Source of the DNA: Pseudomonas nitroreducens NBRC 12694
GTDB taxonomy: Bacteria > Pseudomonadota > Gammaproteobacteria > Pseudomonadales > Pseudomonadaceae
Assembly (NCBI RefSeq): GCF_002091755.1
Contig: NZ_BDAI01000002.1
Span: forward strand, 620,001-684,000
Direction: 5' to 3'
DNA: 64,000 bases
The position numbers and the translations under genes were made by a program. The notes beneath the pieces were generated by a model that was not told the origin of the DNA, ran no database searches, and worked only from the letters and a program-made list of their open reading frames with translations. Of the stretch, positions 50,865 to 60,513 are shown piece after piece; the stretch's first letter is position 1, and each line of letters starts with the position of its first letter.

Positions 50865-51557
50865 GTGTCCCCTTCGCTTCTGCTGGTGGAGGACGATTCC
50901 CGTCTTCGCCTGGACCTCGAACGCCATTTCTGTCAGCGCGGTTTTGCCGTCACCACCTGCGCCAACGGTGACCATGGCCTCGTCGCCGTTCACCAGAACG
51001 ACTTCGACCTGGTCGTGCTGGACATCATGCTGCCCGGCGTCGATGGGCTTTCTTTGCTCGACACCCTGCGCAGCCAACGCGCTACACCGGTCATGCTGAT
51101 GTCCGCCCTGGGCGCGGAGCAGGACCGCATCACCGGCTTCACCCGTGGCGCCGACGACTACCTGCCCAAGCCCTTCAGCCTGGCGGAACTGGACGCGCGC
51201 ATCGATGCGCTGCTGCGCCGGGTCAGTCTGGACCGTGCCCGCGAGGTGCCTCGCCCGCAGGGCTCGCTGGAGTTCGACGATGAGCTGCAGGACGTTTCCC
51301 GCAACGGTGAGCACGCAGGGCTGACGCATTCCGAGTATCGCCTGCTGGCCACGCTGAACGCCCACGCCGGCGAGGCACTGAGCAAGAGTTTCCTCTACCA
51401 GAGCGTGCTGCACCGCGCGTACACGCGCCTCGATCGCGGGCTGGACGTGCACGTCTGCAACCTGCGCCGCAAGCTGGCCGCCATCGGCGCGCTGCAGGTG
51501 CAGATCCAGGCGGTGCGCGGCCAGGGCTACATCCTGGTGGACGCGGAACGCCACTGA
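50865..51557 (+). CDS. pfeR: OmpR-family response regulator of the enterobactin uptake locus
   Basis: A 230-residue response regulator: receiver domain (LLLVEDDSRLR, phospho-acceptor Asp in DLVVLDIMLPGVDG, KP in YLPKPFSLAEL) and a winged-helix DNA-binding domain (LTHSEYRLLATLNAH, LDVHVCNLRRKLAAIGALQVQIQAVRGQGYIL). The start is GTG 50865. Its stop overlaps the kinase start by one base. With the following sensor, receptor and esterase it reproduces the P. aeruginosa pfeR-pfeS-pfeA-pfeE layout, so it should activate the receptor gene when ferric enterobactin is present. pirR is the close paralog. Confidence 0.88.
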   Translation: MSPSLLLVEDDSRLRLDLERHFCQRGFAVTTCANGDHGLVAVHQNDFDLVVLDIMLPGVDGLSLLDTLRSQRATPVMLMSALGAEQDRITGFTRGADDYLPKPFSLAELDARIDALLRRVSLDRAREVPRPQGSLEFDDELQDVSRNGEHAGLTHSEYRLLATLNAHAGEALSKSFLYQSVLHRAYTRLDRGLDVHVCNLRRKLAAIGALQVQIQAVRGQGYILVDAERH

Positions 51558-52933
51558 TGCGCCGTCATCCCCTGCTATGGAAGATCGCCGCGCTGCAGGT
51601 CGGCTTCTGCCTGCTGCTGACCTGGCTGATCTGGACCTGGGGCCTGTCGCTGGAGCGCAGCACCTACTTCCTGGGCGAAGCCGATCGCGACTACCTCGCG
51701 CGCTATGCCGAGCAGGCGGAAATGGTCTTCGAGCAGCACGGCGCCGAAGGTGTCGAGCGCTTCCGCCGGGAGTTGGCCGCCGCTGAAGACACCTGGGTGG
51801 CGGTGATCGGCGACCACCTGCAGAGCCTGGGCACCACGCCACTGACGGCGGCGGAATCCAGCCACCTGACGTTCATGCGCAAGCTCGACTGGCCGATGAG
51901 CCGACGCCTGCAGGATGAGCTGCCCTACGTCAGCATCGAGTTTCCCGCACATCCCGAACGCGGCCGGCTGGTCATGCAACTGCCCGAGCGGCTGCTACCT
52001 GGCGGCCTGACGCCCTGGACGCACCTGTTCAGCCACGGCGTGGTGCCGACCCTGCTGGCCGCCCTCCTCGGCCTGCTGATCTACCGCCACCTGGTGCTGC
52101 CGCTCAATCGCCTGCGCGCCCGTGCTGACGCCCTGCGCGCCGACGATCTGGACAGCGATATGCCCGGCACGCCACTGGCCAATCGCCGCGATGAGCTGGG
52201 CGAGCTGGCACTGGCCTTCGATCACATGGCCGAGCGGCTACGTCACAGCCTTGCGCAGCAGCGACTGCTGCTGCGCACCCTGTCCCACGAGCTGCGCACT
52301 CCGCTGGCGCGCCTGCGCATCGCCCATGACAGTGACCTGCCGGCGGAGCATCTGCGCGAGCGGCTGGGCCGTGAGATCAACGATATGCAGCGCCTGCTGG
52401 AAGACACCCTCGACCTGGCGTGGATGGATACCGAGCGCCCGCAGCTCGAACGTGAGCCGGTGCTGGTGCTGTCGGTGTGGGAGGCGCTGCGCGAAGACGC
52501 CTGCTTCGAAAGTGGCTGGGAAGTCGAACGTCTGCCCTGCTCGCTGGGCACCGACTGCAGGGTGCAGGTGCACCTGAACAGCTTCGCCCAGGCCATCGAG
52601 AACCTGCTGCGCAACGGTATCCGCCACTCCCCGCGCAACGGCAAGGTGCGTCTGGACGGCTGGCGCGAAGGCGGTTTCTGGCATCTATGTGTCAGCGACG
52701 ATGGCCCCGGCGTCGCCGAACCTGACCTTGAGCGCATCTTCCAGCCCTACCAGCGGCTACAGCCGTCCGAGTCCAGCGGTTTCGGCCTTGGCCTGGCCAT
52801 CGCCCGGCGCGGTATCGAGCTAGCGGACGGCCGCCTGTGGGCCGAAAACGGCGCGAAGAATGGCCAGGCCGGGCTCTGCCTGCACCTGCTGCTGCCCGCA
52901 GCGCCGAGCCAACAGTCCATCGCAAGTGTTTAG
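51557..52933 (+). CDS. pfeS: Sensor histidine kinase of the enterobactin uptake locus
   Basis: A 458-residue membrane kinase. Membrane helices at about 8-30 and 162-182 bound a ~130-residue periplasmic sensor; a HAMP linker follows (LPLNRLRARADALRADDLDSD). The H-box is LSHELRTPLARLR, the N-box AIENLLRNGIRHSPRNG, then DDGPGV and GFGLGLAIARRGIELADG as G-boxes. All catalytic motifs are intact. It senses periplasmic ferric enterobactin in the PfeRS model; here inferred by gene order and divergence of the sensor domain is not tested. Confidence 0.88.
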   Translation: MRRHPLLWKIAALQVGFCLLLTWLIWTWGLSLERSTYFLGEADRDYLARYAEQAEMVFEQHGAEGVERFRRELAAAEDTWVAVIGDHLQSLGTTPLTAAESSHLTFMRKLDWPMSRRLQDELPYVSIEFPAHPERGRLVMQLPERLLPGGLTPWTHLFSHGVVPTLLAALLGLLIYRHLVLPLNRLRARADALRADDLDSDMPGTPLANRRDELGELALAFDHMAERLRHSLAQQRLLLRTLSHELRTPLARLRIAHDSDLPAEHLRERLGREINDMQRLLEDTLDLAWMDTERPQLEREPVLVLSVWEALREDACFESGWEVERLPCSLGTDCRVQVHLNSFAQAIENLLRNGIRHSPRNGKVRLDGWREGGFWHLCVSDDGPGVAEPDLERIFQPYQRLQPSESSGFGLGLAIARRGIELADGRLWAENGAKNGQAGLCLHLLLPAAPSQQSIASV

Positions 52934-52956
52934 AAAGTTAATGCGCTTTACTGGCA

Positions 52957-52976
52957 AATAGCAGTCATTATCATTT
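52957..52976. promoter_or_regulatory. Probable Fur box upstream of pfeA
   Basis: AATAGCAGTCATTATCATTT lies about 40 bp before the receptor start codon; its right half TCATTATCATT matches the Fur consensus well. It is consistent with iron repression on top of PfeR activation. Confidence 0.55.
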
Positions 52977-53014
52977 GTGATCTCTCAGTAATCGTCCTCC
53001 TCTGGAGATCACCG

Positions 53015-55249
53015 ATGTCGTCTCGTCCGATGCAGTTCTTTCCGCCCTTCCTGCTGCTTTCCAGCTGCCTGCTGTCCTTCGCCGTACAGGCCGCCAGCGC
53101 CGATTCCGATGTCGTCGAGTTCGACAGCGAAACCATCGTCGCCACCGCCGCGGAGGAAGCCAAGCAGATGCCGGGCGTGTCGATCATCACCGCCGAGGAC
53201 ATCAAGAAGCGCCCGCCGGCCAGCGACCTGTCGCAGATCATCCGCACCATGCCGGGCGTCAACCTGACCGGCAACTCCACCAGCGGCCAGCGCGGCAACA
53301 ACCGCCAGATCGACATCCGCGGCATGGGCCCGGAGAACACCCTGATCCTGGTAGACGGCAAGCCAGTCGCCAGCCGCAATGCCGTGCGCTACGGCTGGCG
53401 CGGCGAGCGCGACTCGCGCGGTGACACCAACTGGGTGCCGGCCGACCAGGTGGAGCGCATCGAAGTGCTGCGCGGCCCGGCGGCAGCGCGCTACGGCAAT
53501 GGCGCGGCGGGCGGCGTGGTGAACATCATCACCAAGCAGGCCGGCAAGGAAACCCACGGCGACGTCACCGTCTACAGCAATTTCCCGCAGCACAAGGACG
53601 AAGGCGCCACCCAGCGCATGACCTTCGGCCTTAACGGCCCGCTGACCGACACCCTGAGCTACCGCGTCTACGGCAACGTCGCCAAGACCGACTCGGACGA
53701 CTGGGACATCAACGCCGGCCACGAATCCAACCGCACCGGCAACCAGGTCGGCACCCTGCCGGCCGGCCGCGAAGGCGTGCGCAACAAGGACGTCAACGGC
53801 CTGCTCAGCTGGCACCTGACGCCCGAGCAGACCCTCGACTTCGAGGCCGGCTTCAGCCGCCAGGGCAACATCTACACCGGCGATACCCAGAACACCAACA
53901 GCAACGCCAACGTGAAGTCCATGCTCGGTCACGAGACCAACCGCATGTACCGCGAGAACTACTCGATCACCCATCGCGGCGAGTGGGACTTCGGCAGCTC
54001 CATGGCCTACCTGCAGTACGAGAAGACCCGCAACAGCCGCATCAATGAAGGCCTGGCCGGCGGCACCGAGGGTATCTTCAGCAACACCGATTTCTACACC
54101 GCCACCCTGCGCGACCTCACCGCTCACGGCGAAGTGAACCTGCCGCTGCACGCCTGGCGCGACCAGACCCTGACCCTGGGCAGCGAATGGGTGCAGCAGA
54201 AGCTCGACGACCCCAGCGCCAACACCCAGACCACCAGCGAAGGCGGCTCGGTGCCGGGCCTGGCCAGCAGCAACCGTGACACCACCTCGCAGGCACAGAT
54301 CTTCTCGCTGTTCACCGAGGACAACATCGAACTGTTGCCCGGCACCATGCTGACTCCGGGCCTGCGCTGGGACCACCACAACATCGTCGGCGACAACTTC
54401 AGCCCGTCGCTGAACCTGTCCCACGCGCTCACCGACAGCGTCACCCTGAAGGCCGGCATCGCCCGCGCCTACAAGGCGCCGAACCTGTACCAGCTCAACT
54501 CCGACTACCTGCTCTACAGCCGCGGCCAGGGCTGCTACGGCCAGAGCACCAGCTGCTACCTGCAGGGCAACGAGGACCTCAAGGCGGAAACCAGCGTCAA
54601 CAAGGAGCTGGGCATCGAGTTCAACCAGGACGGCCTGATCGCCGGCCTGACCTACTTCCGTAACGACTACAAGAACAAGATCGAGTCGGGCCTGTCGCCC
54701 ATCGATCAGGCCAGCGGCGGCACCGGCAGCTACGCCAACGCGGCGATCTACCAGTGGGAAAACGTGCCCAAGGCGCTGGTCGAGGGCCTGGAAGGCACCC
54801 TGACCATCCCGCTGATGGAGCAGCTGAAGTGGAGCAACAACTTCACCTACATGCTGCAATCGAAGAACAAGGAAACCGGTGACGTGCTCTCGGTGACGCC
54901 GAAGTACACCCTGAACTCCATGCTCGACTGGCAAGCCACCGACGCCCTGTCGCTGCAAGCCAGCGTCGCCTGGTACGGCAAGCAGAAGCCGAAGAAGTAC
55001 GACTACCACGGCGACCGCGTCACCGGCAGCGCCAACAACCAGCTCTCGCCCTACGCCATCGCCGGGCTGAGCGGCACCTACGTGTTCACCAAGAACCTGA
55101 GCTTCACCGCCGGGGTGGACAACGTGTTCGACAAGCGCCTGTTCCGCGAGGGCAACGCCCAGGGCGTGAATGGCATCGAGGGTGCCGGCGCGGCCACCTA
55201 CAACGAACCGGGCCGCACGCTGTACACCAGCCTCACCGCGTCGTTTTGA
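53015..55249 (+). CDS. pfeA: Ferric enterobactin TonB-dependent receptor
   Basis: A 744-residue outer-membrane receptor, the same size as PfeA (about 746). The signal peptide ends FAVQAASA and a plug domain follows: VEFDSETIVATAAEEAKQMPGVSIITAEDIKKRPP, QIDIRGMGPENTLILVDGKPVASRNAVRYGWRGERDSRGDTNWVP and VLRGPAAARYGNGAAGGVVNIITK. These lines match FepA/PfeA-type plugs. The barrel ends TLYTSLTASF with terminal Phe, the assembly signal. The start ATG 53015 follows GGAG and a Fur-like site. An esterase follows 15 bp later. Confidence 0.93.
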   Translation: MSSRPMQFFPPFLLLSSCLLSFAVQAASADSDVVEFDSETIVATAAEEAKQMPGVSIITAEDIKKRPPASDLSQIIRTMPGVNLTGNSTSGQRGNNRQIDIRGMGPENTLILVDGKPVASRNAVRYGWRGERDSRGDTNWVPADQVERIEVLRGPAAARYGNGAAGGVVNIITKQAGKETHGDVTVYSNFPQHKDEGATQRMTFGLNGPLTDTLSYRVYGNVAKTDSDDWDINAGHESNRTGNQVGTLPAGREGVRNKDVNGLLSWHLTPEQTLDFEAGFSRQGNIYTGDTQNTNSNANVKSMLGHETNRMYRENYSITHRGEWDFGSSMAYLQYEKTRNSRINEGLAGGTEGIFSNTDFYTATLRDLTAHGEVNLPLHAWRDQTLTLGSEWVQQKLDDPSANTQTTSEGGSVPGLASSNRDTTSQAQIFSLFTEDNIELLPGTMLTPGLRWDHHNIVGDNFSPSLNLSHALTDSVTLKAGIARAYKAPNLYQLNSDYLLYSRGQGCYGQSTSCYLQGNEDLKAETSVNKELGIEFNQDGLIAGLTYFRNDYKNKIESGLSPIDQASGGTGSYANAAIYQWENVPKALVEGLEGTLTIPLMEQLKWSNNFTYMLQSKNKETGDVLSVTPKYTLNSMLDWQATDALSLQASVAWYGKQKPKKYDYHGDRVTGSANNQLSPYAIAGLSGTYVFTKNLSFTAGVDNVFDKRLFREGNAQGVNGIEGAGAATYNEPGRTLYTSLTASF

Positions 55250-55264
55250 TTAGAGAAAAGCCTG

Positions 55265-56158
55265 ATGAGATTTCGCCTCCTGGCCCTGGCACTGGCATTC
55301 GCCGTGCCGGGGCTGGCAGCGCACGCCGCGCCTGCCCCCGACCAGAAAATGGACACGACCCTGCTGCAACGCAGCGACCTGGCCTACCGCTTCAGCGAGC
55401 TGAAGCTCGATTCCGCCGATGGCCAGCGTCACTACCAGCTGTGGATTGCCCGGCCGAACCACCCTGCTCCGGCCGCTGGTTATCCAGTGGTGTGGATGCT
55501 CGATGGCAACGCCGCCGTCGGCGCACTGGACGAAAAGCTGCTCAACGACCTGAACAACGGCAAGGCGCCATTGCTGGTTGCCGTGGGTTACCAGACGCCC
55601 CTGCGCATTGACCGCGCCGGCCGCACCCGCGACTACACCCCGCCGCGCCCGCAACTGGCCGAGCAGAAGGACCCGCTCACCGGCGACCCCAGCGGCGGCG
55701 CCGATGCCTTTCTCGACCTGATGCGCGACCGCATGCTCCCGGCGGTGGCCGCCCAGGCGCCCATCGACCGTTCGCAGCAGACGCTCTGGGGCCACTCCTA
55801 CGGCGGCCTGCTGACACTCCACGCGCTGCTCACGCGCCCGCAGCAGTTCAGCTTCTACGCACCGGCCAGTCCTTCGCTGTGGTGGGGGGATGGCGCCATC
55901 CTCCAGGAGCAGGAAGGCTTTGCCCAACGCATGGCCGGGCATTCTGCGCAGCTGCTGCTGATGCGCGGCGGCAAGGAGCCCTTCAAGCCACGCGAGGACA
56001 TCACCCCCAGCGCGCCGCGCGCCGCCCAGCAACTGGTAGAAAGCGTGGGCAAAGTGCCCAGCATGCAGGCGCGGTTCCACGCCTTCGACGGCATGAGTCA
56101 TGGGCAAACGCTGGAGGCTTCGCTGCGCTATCTGCTGCAGACGCGGTTTGGGCAGTGA
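55265..56158 (+). CDS. pfeE: Periplasmic enterobactin esterase
   Basis: A 297-residue alpha/beta hydrolase. The signal peptide MRFRLLALALAFAVPGLAAHA is followed by a catalytic nucleophile Ser178 in GHSYGG, and the later FHAFDGMSHG supplies the His. The family is IroE/PfeE, which hydrolyses the trilactone of ferric enterobactin to release iron in the periplasm. It starts 15 bp after the receptor gene, within the same operon, as in P. aeruginosa PA2688-PA2689. No odd features. Confidence 0.9.
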   Translation: MRFRLLALALAFAVPGLAAHAAPAPDQKMDTTLLQRSDLAYRFSELKLDSADGQRHYQLWIARPNHPAPAAGYPVVWMLDGNAAVGALDEKLLNDLNNGKAPLLVAVGYQTPLRIDRAGRTRDYTPPRPQLAEQKDPLTGDPSGGADAFLDLMRDRMLPAVAAQAPIDRSQQTLWGHSYGGLLTLHALLTRPQQFSFYAPASPSLWWGDGAILQEQEGFAQRMAGHSAQLLLMRGGKEPFKPREDITPSAPRAAQQLVESVGKVPSMQARFHAFDGMSHGQTLEASLRYLLQTRFGQ

Positions 56159-56198
56159 CCTGAGGCACCGTGCCAGGTTGTAGGAGCGCCATCGACGC

Positions 56199-57092
56199 TC
56201 AGACTGCCGCGGCAATCTGCTCCCGCAACCACCGGTGCGCCGGGTCGCGGTGCGAGCGTTCGTCCCAGAGCATCGACATCTCGTATCCCGGCACTTCCAC
56301 CGGCGCCTCCACCACGCGCAGCGCCGGGTTATTGCGCACCAGCCGCGCCGGCACCATGGCCACCAGGTCGCTGCTGGCCAGCGCCGAGATGACGAAGAGG
56401 AAATGCGGCACCGACAAGGCCACGCGCCGGCTCAGGCCGACCGCTGCCAGCACTTCGTCGGTCACGCCGCTGAAGCCGCCGCCATCGGGCGACACCATCA
56501 CATGCTCCAGTTGGCAGAACTGCGCCAGGCTCGGCTTGCGCTTCAACCTCGGGTGCCCGGCACGCCCGGCCAGCACGTAGCGCTCGCTGAACAACGTGCG
56601 CCGGCGCATGTTCGGCGGGCTGCCCTCTGTAGTGTGGAACGCCAGGTCGATCTCGCCCTGCTCTGCCTGCCGGGCGATGCGCGGCGGCGACAGCTCCAAC
56701 AGGGCCAGGCGAGTGGCCGGTGCGCTGCCGCGAATGGCGCTCAGGGCCGGCAACAGGATGGTGGATTCGCCGTAGTCCGTCGCGGCGATGCGCCAGGTGT
56801 TGTCCGCCATGGTCGGATCAAAGGGTGCTGATGGCGTCACCGCCTGCTCCAGGGCCTCCAGGGCAATGCGCAGGGGCTCGCGCAGGGACTCTGCCCGCGC
56901 CGTCGGGCGCATGCCGCGGGGGCCGGGCAGGAGCAGCGGGTCGTCGAAGATGTCGCGCAGCTTGGCCAGGTGCACGCTGACCGAGGGCTGGGAAAAATTC
57001 AGCTGCTCGGCGGCGCGCGTGACGTTGTGCTCGCGCAGCAGCACGTCGAGGGTCACCAGCAGATTCAGATCGAGCCTGCGCAGATTATTCAT
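56199..57092 (-). CDS. LysR-family regulator (NodD/SyrM-like branch)
   Basis: A 297-residue LysR protein: LDLNLLVTLDVLLREHNVTRAAEQLNFSQPSVSVHLAKLRDIFDDPLLLPGPRGMRPT is the helix-turn-helix of the branch containing NodD-like regulators, followed by an effector domain (WRIAATDYGE, IDLAFHTTEGSPPN, FSERYVLAGRAGHPRL). The start ATG 57092. It is divergent from a quinone reductase gene 99 bp away, which is its most likely target. Confidence 0.9.
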   Translation of the reverse strand: MNNLRRLDLNLLVTLDVLLREHNVTRAAEQLNFSQPSVSVHLAKLRDIFDDPLLLPGPRGMRPTARAESLREPLRIALEALEQAVTPSAPFDPTMADNTWRIAATDYGESTILLPALSAIRGSAPATRLALLELSPPRIARQAEQGEIDLAFHTTEGSPPNMRRRTLFSERYVLAGRAGHPRLKRKPSLAQFCQLEHVMVSPDGGGFSGVTDEVLAAVGLSRRVALSVPHFLFVISALASSDLVAMVPARLVRNNPALRVVEAPVEVPGYEMSMLWDERSHRDPAHRWLREQIAAAV

Positions 57093-57191
57093 TGATATAC
57101 CTGGGATTCCTGATATTCATTTCAACTATACCCCGGCAATCCGCATCCTGCGCCCATCCCCTCCCACCGGATGACTCACAGGAAGGCATTC

Positions 57192-57968
57192 ATGAACGTA
57201 CTGATCGTCTACGCCCACCCCGAACCACGTTCGCTCAATGGCTCACTGAAGGACTTCGCCGTGCGCCACCTGCAGGACGCTGGCCATGCCGTGCAGGTCT
57301 CGGACCTGTACGCGATGAACTGGAAGGCCCCGCTCGACACTTGCGACAACCTCGACCGCGATCCCGAAGCGCGTTTCGACCCCTCGCTGGACTCCAAGCG
57401 CGCCTACGCCGCTGGCCGGCAGAGCATCGATATCGCCGCCGAACAGGAAAAGCTGCGCTGGGCCGACACCGTTATCCTGCAGTTCCCGCTCTGGTGGTTC
57501 AGCATGCCGGCAATCCTCAAGGGCTGGTTCGAGCGGGTCTACGCCTATGGCTTCGCCTACGGCGTCGGCGAGCACTCCGACGCCCGCTGGGGCGACCGCT
57601 ATGGCGAAGGCAACCTCGCCGGCAAACGCGCCATGCTGGTGGTCACCACCGGCGGCTGGGAGTCGCACTACAGCCCGCGCGGCATCAACGGCCCGATCGA
57701 CGACCTGCTCTTCCCGATCCACCACGGCATGCTGTATTACCCCGGCTTCGACGTGCTGCCGCCATACCTGGTCTACCGCACCAGCCGGGTGGATGGCGAG
57801 CGCTACAGACAGATCGAACAGGAGCTCGGCGAGCGCCTGGACACGCTCCAGACCGCGGCTCCCATCCCCTTCCGCCGGCAGAATGGCGGCGACTATGAAA
57901 TCCCGGCGCTGACCTTGCGCGATGAGATCGCCCCGCAGGCGAACGGCTTCGACGCGCACCTGAAGTGA
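57192..57968 (+). CDS. NAD(P)H:quinone oxidoreductase, flavodoxin-like fold
   Basis: A 258-residue FMN/FAD enzyme of the KefF/NQO1/MdaB family. MNVLIVYAHPEPRSLNGSLKDF is the flavin-binding opening, then FQ-type LQFPLWWFSMPAILKGWFERVYAYGFAYG, MLVVTTGGWESHYSPRGINGP and GFDVLPPYLVYRTSRV. It reduces quinones or electrophiles by two electrons. The start ATG 57192 has AGGAAGG five bases before. Divergence from a LysR regulator is typical for such genes, which respond to quinone or redox stress. Confidence 0.92.
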   Translation: MNVLIVYAHPEPRSLNGSLKDFAVRHLQDAGHAVQVSDLYAMNWKAPLDTCDNLDRDPEARFDPSLDSKRAYAAGRQSIDIAAEQEKLRWADTVILQFPLWWFSMPAILKGWFERVYAYGFAYGVGEHSDARWGDRYGEGNLAGKRAMLVVTTGGWESHYSPRGINGPIDDLLFPIHHGMLYYPGFDVLPPYLVYRTSRVDGERYRQIEQELGERLDTLQTAAPIPFRRQNGGDYEIPALTLRDEIAPQANGFDAHLK

Positions 57969-58231
57969 GAGCGCACGGGCACACGGACTGCTTGCAGAAC
58001 CCTGCTGCATTCAAGTGCAGCCCCGATGGGGGGAGGCTTCCGGGACACGTCCTGCCTGACTCTGAAGTCTTGCGGCGGCTGCCCCGCAAACAGGCACAAC
58101 GCACCACCATGGAACCATTTAATTCAGAAAAATTACTTATTGAATTATTTGATTTACACGCTTAACCTCGATTGCAGATTCCTTCAGACGGGATCGCAGG
58201 CTTCTTCAAAACAAGAACGAGGGGAGCAGCA

Positions 58232-59017
58232 ATGAAAGCAAAGTGTGTAGTGGGTTTCGCCCTGGCGGCAGCCTTCACGACCGGAGCCACCTGTGCCTGG
58301 TCCGCTGACTGGACGGTTGGCGCCAACGTCGGCAACGTGCCTTGGGAGTTCCAGGATGCCAAGGGTGAGATCGTCGGTTTCGAAGTGGACGTCGTACGCG
58401 AAGCCGCGAAGCGCGCCGGCAAGTCCGTGGAGTTCGTCAACATCCCCTTCAATGGCCTTTTCAGCGCCGTTCAATCACAACGCGCGGACCTGGCCATTTC
58501 CTCGATCACCATCACCCCCAAACGCCTGGAGTCGGTTGGATTCGCCCAGCCGTACTACGACAGCGACCAATCCCTGTCGGTGCTCAAGACCTCCTCCATC
58601 AAGAGCCTGGACGACCTCCCCGGCAAAGTCGTCGGCGTCGATACAGGTTCCACGGGGGACATGTGGGTCGGCCAGCACAGCGCGCAGTATAAGTTTGGCG
58701 ATGTATCGCGCTACGAGGGTCTGTCACCGGCCATGCTCGATCTCGCCTCTGGTCGAATCGACGGCTATATCAGCGACATCCCCGCAGTCCTCTACTACAT
58801 CAAGGACAAGCCGCAGTATGCCGTGGTCGCGCACATCCCTACCGGTGAGCGTTACGCGATCATGCATGCGAAGAACTGGCCGGCCTCCGCGCAGCTCAAC
58901 GACATCATCAGCACGATGAAGCAGGACGGTTTCATCGCCGACCTGCACAAGAAATGGTTCGGTGCCGATGCGACTGCCGGCTCCAGCACCCTGGAAGTGG
59001 TCGACGCGCCTCGCTGA
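58232..59017 (+). CDS. Amino-acid-type ABC binding protein of the right-end catabolic operon
   Basis: A 261-residue family 3 periplasmic binding protein. The signal peptide ends TCAWSAD, followed by WTVGANVGNVPWEFQDAKGEIVGFEVDVVREAAKRAGKSVEFV, then LFSAVQSQRADLAISSITITPKRLESVGFAQPYY and the hinge GVDTGSTGDMWVGQH. GGGGAGC lies upstream of ATG 58232. The 260-bp region before it is AT-rich near 58105-58150 and is the likely promoter. It is the first of eight genes on one strand. Confidence 0.92.
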   Translation: MKAKCVVGFALAAAFTTGATCAWSADWTVGANVGNVPWEFQDAKGEIVGFEVDVVREAAKRAGKSVEFVNIPFNGLFSAVQSQRADLAISSITITPKRLESVGFAQPYYDSDQSLSVLKTSSIKSLDDLPGKVVGVDTGSTGDMWVGQHSAQYKFGDVSRYEGLSPAMLDLASGRIDGYISDIPAVLYYIKDKPQYAVVAHIPTGERYAIMHAKNWPASAQLNDIISTMKQDGFIADLHKKWFGADATAGSSTLEVVDAPR

Positions 59018-59073
59018 AACCATCCCTGCCATGCGGCGGCAACCAACGGCGCCGCTTCGCTCAGGAAGTCCCG

Positions 59074-59751
59074 ATGGAACTGCTACATACCTTCTTCAAC
59101 TGGGGCGTCTTCGTCGATGCCCTGCCGGTGATGCTGCGTGGGCTGGGCGTGACGGTCATGCTGGGTATCCTCAGCATTGTGCTAGGCCTGGCCGGCGGCC
59201 TGGCTCTGGCGATGATCCGGCTCTACGCGCTCACACCGCTGCGCGCACTGGCGCGGGTCTATATCGATGTGCTGCGTTCAATCCCGCTACTGGTGCTGCT
59301 GGTGCTGATCTACTACGCACTGCCCTTCATGGGGATTCGCCTGTCGTCCTTCGCCGCGGCCACTGCAGCCTTGTCCATGGTTTCCTGCGCCTATGCCGCG
59401 GAAATCTTCCGCTCGGGCATCGAGGCCATCCCCCGTGGCCAATTCGAGGCCGCTGCATCGCAGGGCATGGGCTTCTTCCACACCATGCGCGACGTGATCC
59501 TGCCGCAGGCAATGCGCATCGTCATGCCACCGATGACCAGCAACTGCATCAACGTGATGAAGGACACAGCGCTAGCCTCGGTGGTAGCGATGCCGGACCT
59601 GCTCAAGCAGGCGACCCAGGCACAGGCGCTGGCGGCCAACCCGACACCCCTGGTCGGTGCGGCCGTCATGTACCTGCTGCTGCTGTTGCCGCTGGTGCAA
59701 CTGGTTAGCTGGGTCGAACAGCGCAATCACAGCGGGAGCAAAGCAGCATGA
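59074..59751 (+). CDS. Amino-acid ABC transporter permease
   Basis: A 225-residue inner-membrane protein of the HisMQ family with about five helices. DVLRSIPLLVLLVLIYYALPFMG is the family signature and GQFEAAASQGMGFFHTMRDVILPQAMR is the EAA coupling loop. It is the only permease here, so it should act as a homodimer. AGGAAG lies before ATG 59074; the stop overlaps the ATPase start (ATGA). Confidence 0.92.
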   Translation: MELLHTFFNWGVFVDALPVMLRGLGVTVMLGILSIVLGLAGGLALAMIRLYALTPLRALARVYIDVLRSIPLLVLLVLIYYALPFMGIRLSSFAAATAALSMVSCAYAAEIFRSGIEAIPRGQFEAAASQGMGFFHTMRDVILPQAMRIVMPPMTSNCINVMKDTALASVVAMPDLLKQATQAQALAANPTPLVGAAVMYLLLLLPLVQLVSWVEQRNHSGSKAA

Positions 59752-60482
59752 AGCCGATCATCCAGGTCAAGCGCATGTCCAAGCACTATGGGGAGTTCCA
59801 GGCGCTGTACGGCATCGACCTCGACGTCGTCGAAGGCGAAGTGGTGGTGATCCTGGGGCCTTCCGGCTCCGGCAAGTCCACCCTGATCCGCTGTATCAAC
59901 CTGCTGGAGTACTATCAGCAGGGCGACATCCTGGTCGCCGGCGAACGCGTCGAGGCAGGCCCGCGCCTCACGCACATCCGTAGCGAAGTCGGCATGGTGT
60001 TCCAGGGGTTCAATCTCTACCCGCACCTGAGCGTACTGGACAACGTGGCATTGGCGCCGATCCGCGTACGGAAGATGTCGCGCCGCGACGCCCACGCCCG
60101 CGCCCGTGTGCTGCTGGAGAAGGTCGGCATGGCCAGCCACGCTCACAAATTGCCGGGGCAACTTTCCGGCGGACAGCAACAGCGCGTAGCAATCGCCCGG
60201 ACCATGGCGATGGAACCGAAGGTCATCCTGTTCGACGAGCCCACCTCTGCACTCGATCCCGAGATGGTCGGCGAGGTACTGGATGTCATGCAGGCGCTGG
60301 CCCGCACGGGTGTAACCATGATCGTGGTTACCCACGAGATGGGCTTTGCGCGGCGCGTTGCCGACCGGGTGATCTTCATGGAAAGCGGGCGCATCGTCGA
60401 AGAGAACGAGCCCGAAGCGTTCTTCACCCAGCCCCGTGAGCCGCGAACCCAAGCCTTCCTGCAAGCCATTCTGCACCACTGA
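59748..60482 (+). CDS. Amino-acid ABC transporter ATP-binding protein
   Basis: A 244-residue GlnQ/HisP-type ATPase. Walker A GPSGSGKST (residues 37-45), Q-loop GMVFQGFNLYPHLSVLDNV, signature LSGGQQQRVAIARTM, Walker B VILFDEPTSALDPEMV and H-loop IVVTHEMGFARRV are all intact. It couples ATP hydrolysis to uptake with the permease it overlaps by four bases. Confidence 0.95.
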   Translation: MKPIIQVKRMSKHYGEFQALYGIDLDVVEGEVVVILGPSGSGKSTLIRCINLLEYYQQGDILVAGERVEAGPRLTHIRSEVGMVFQGFNLYPHLSVLDNVALAPIRVRKMSRRDAHARARVLLEKVGMASHAHKLPGQLSGGQQQRVAIARTMAMEPKVILFDEPTSALDPEMVGEVLDVMQALARTGVTMIVVTHEMGFARRVADRVIFMESGRIVEENEPEAFFTQPREPRTQAFLQAILHH

Positions 60483-60513
60483 AGCTTGCATCACCGAACA
60501 ATGGAGCACCGAT

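Noticed and set aside
53009..55009. 666-codon minus-strand frame over pfeA
   Set aside because: Antisense to a complete receptor of the expected length; the product is Val/Ala/Gly-rich without any family motif.
59748..60482. ATPase as a dedicated partner of the importer at 45184-47482
   Set aside because: It overlaps its own permease gene and belongs to that operon; sharing remains possible but is not shown.
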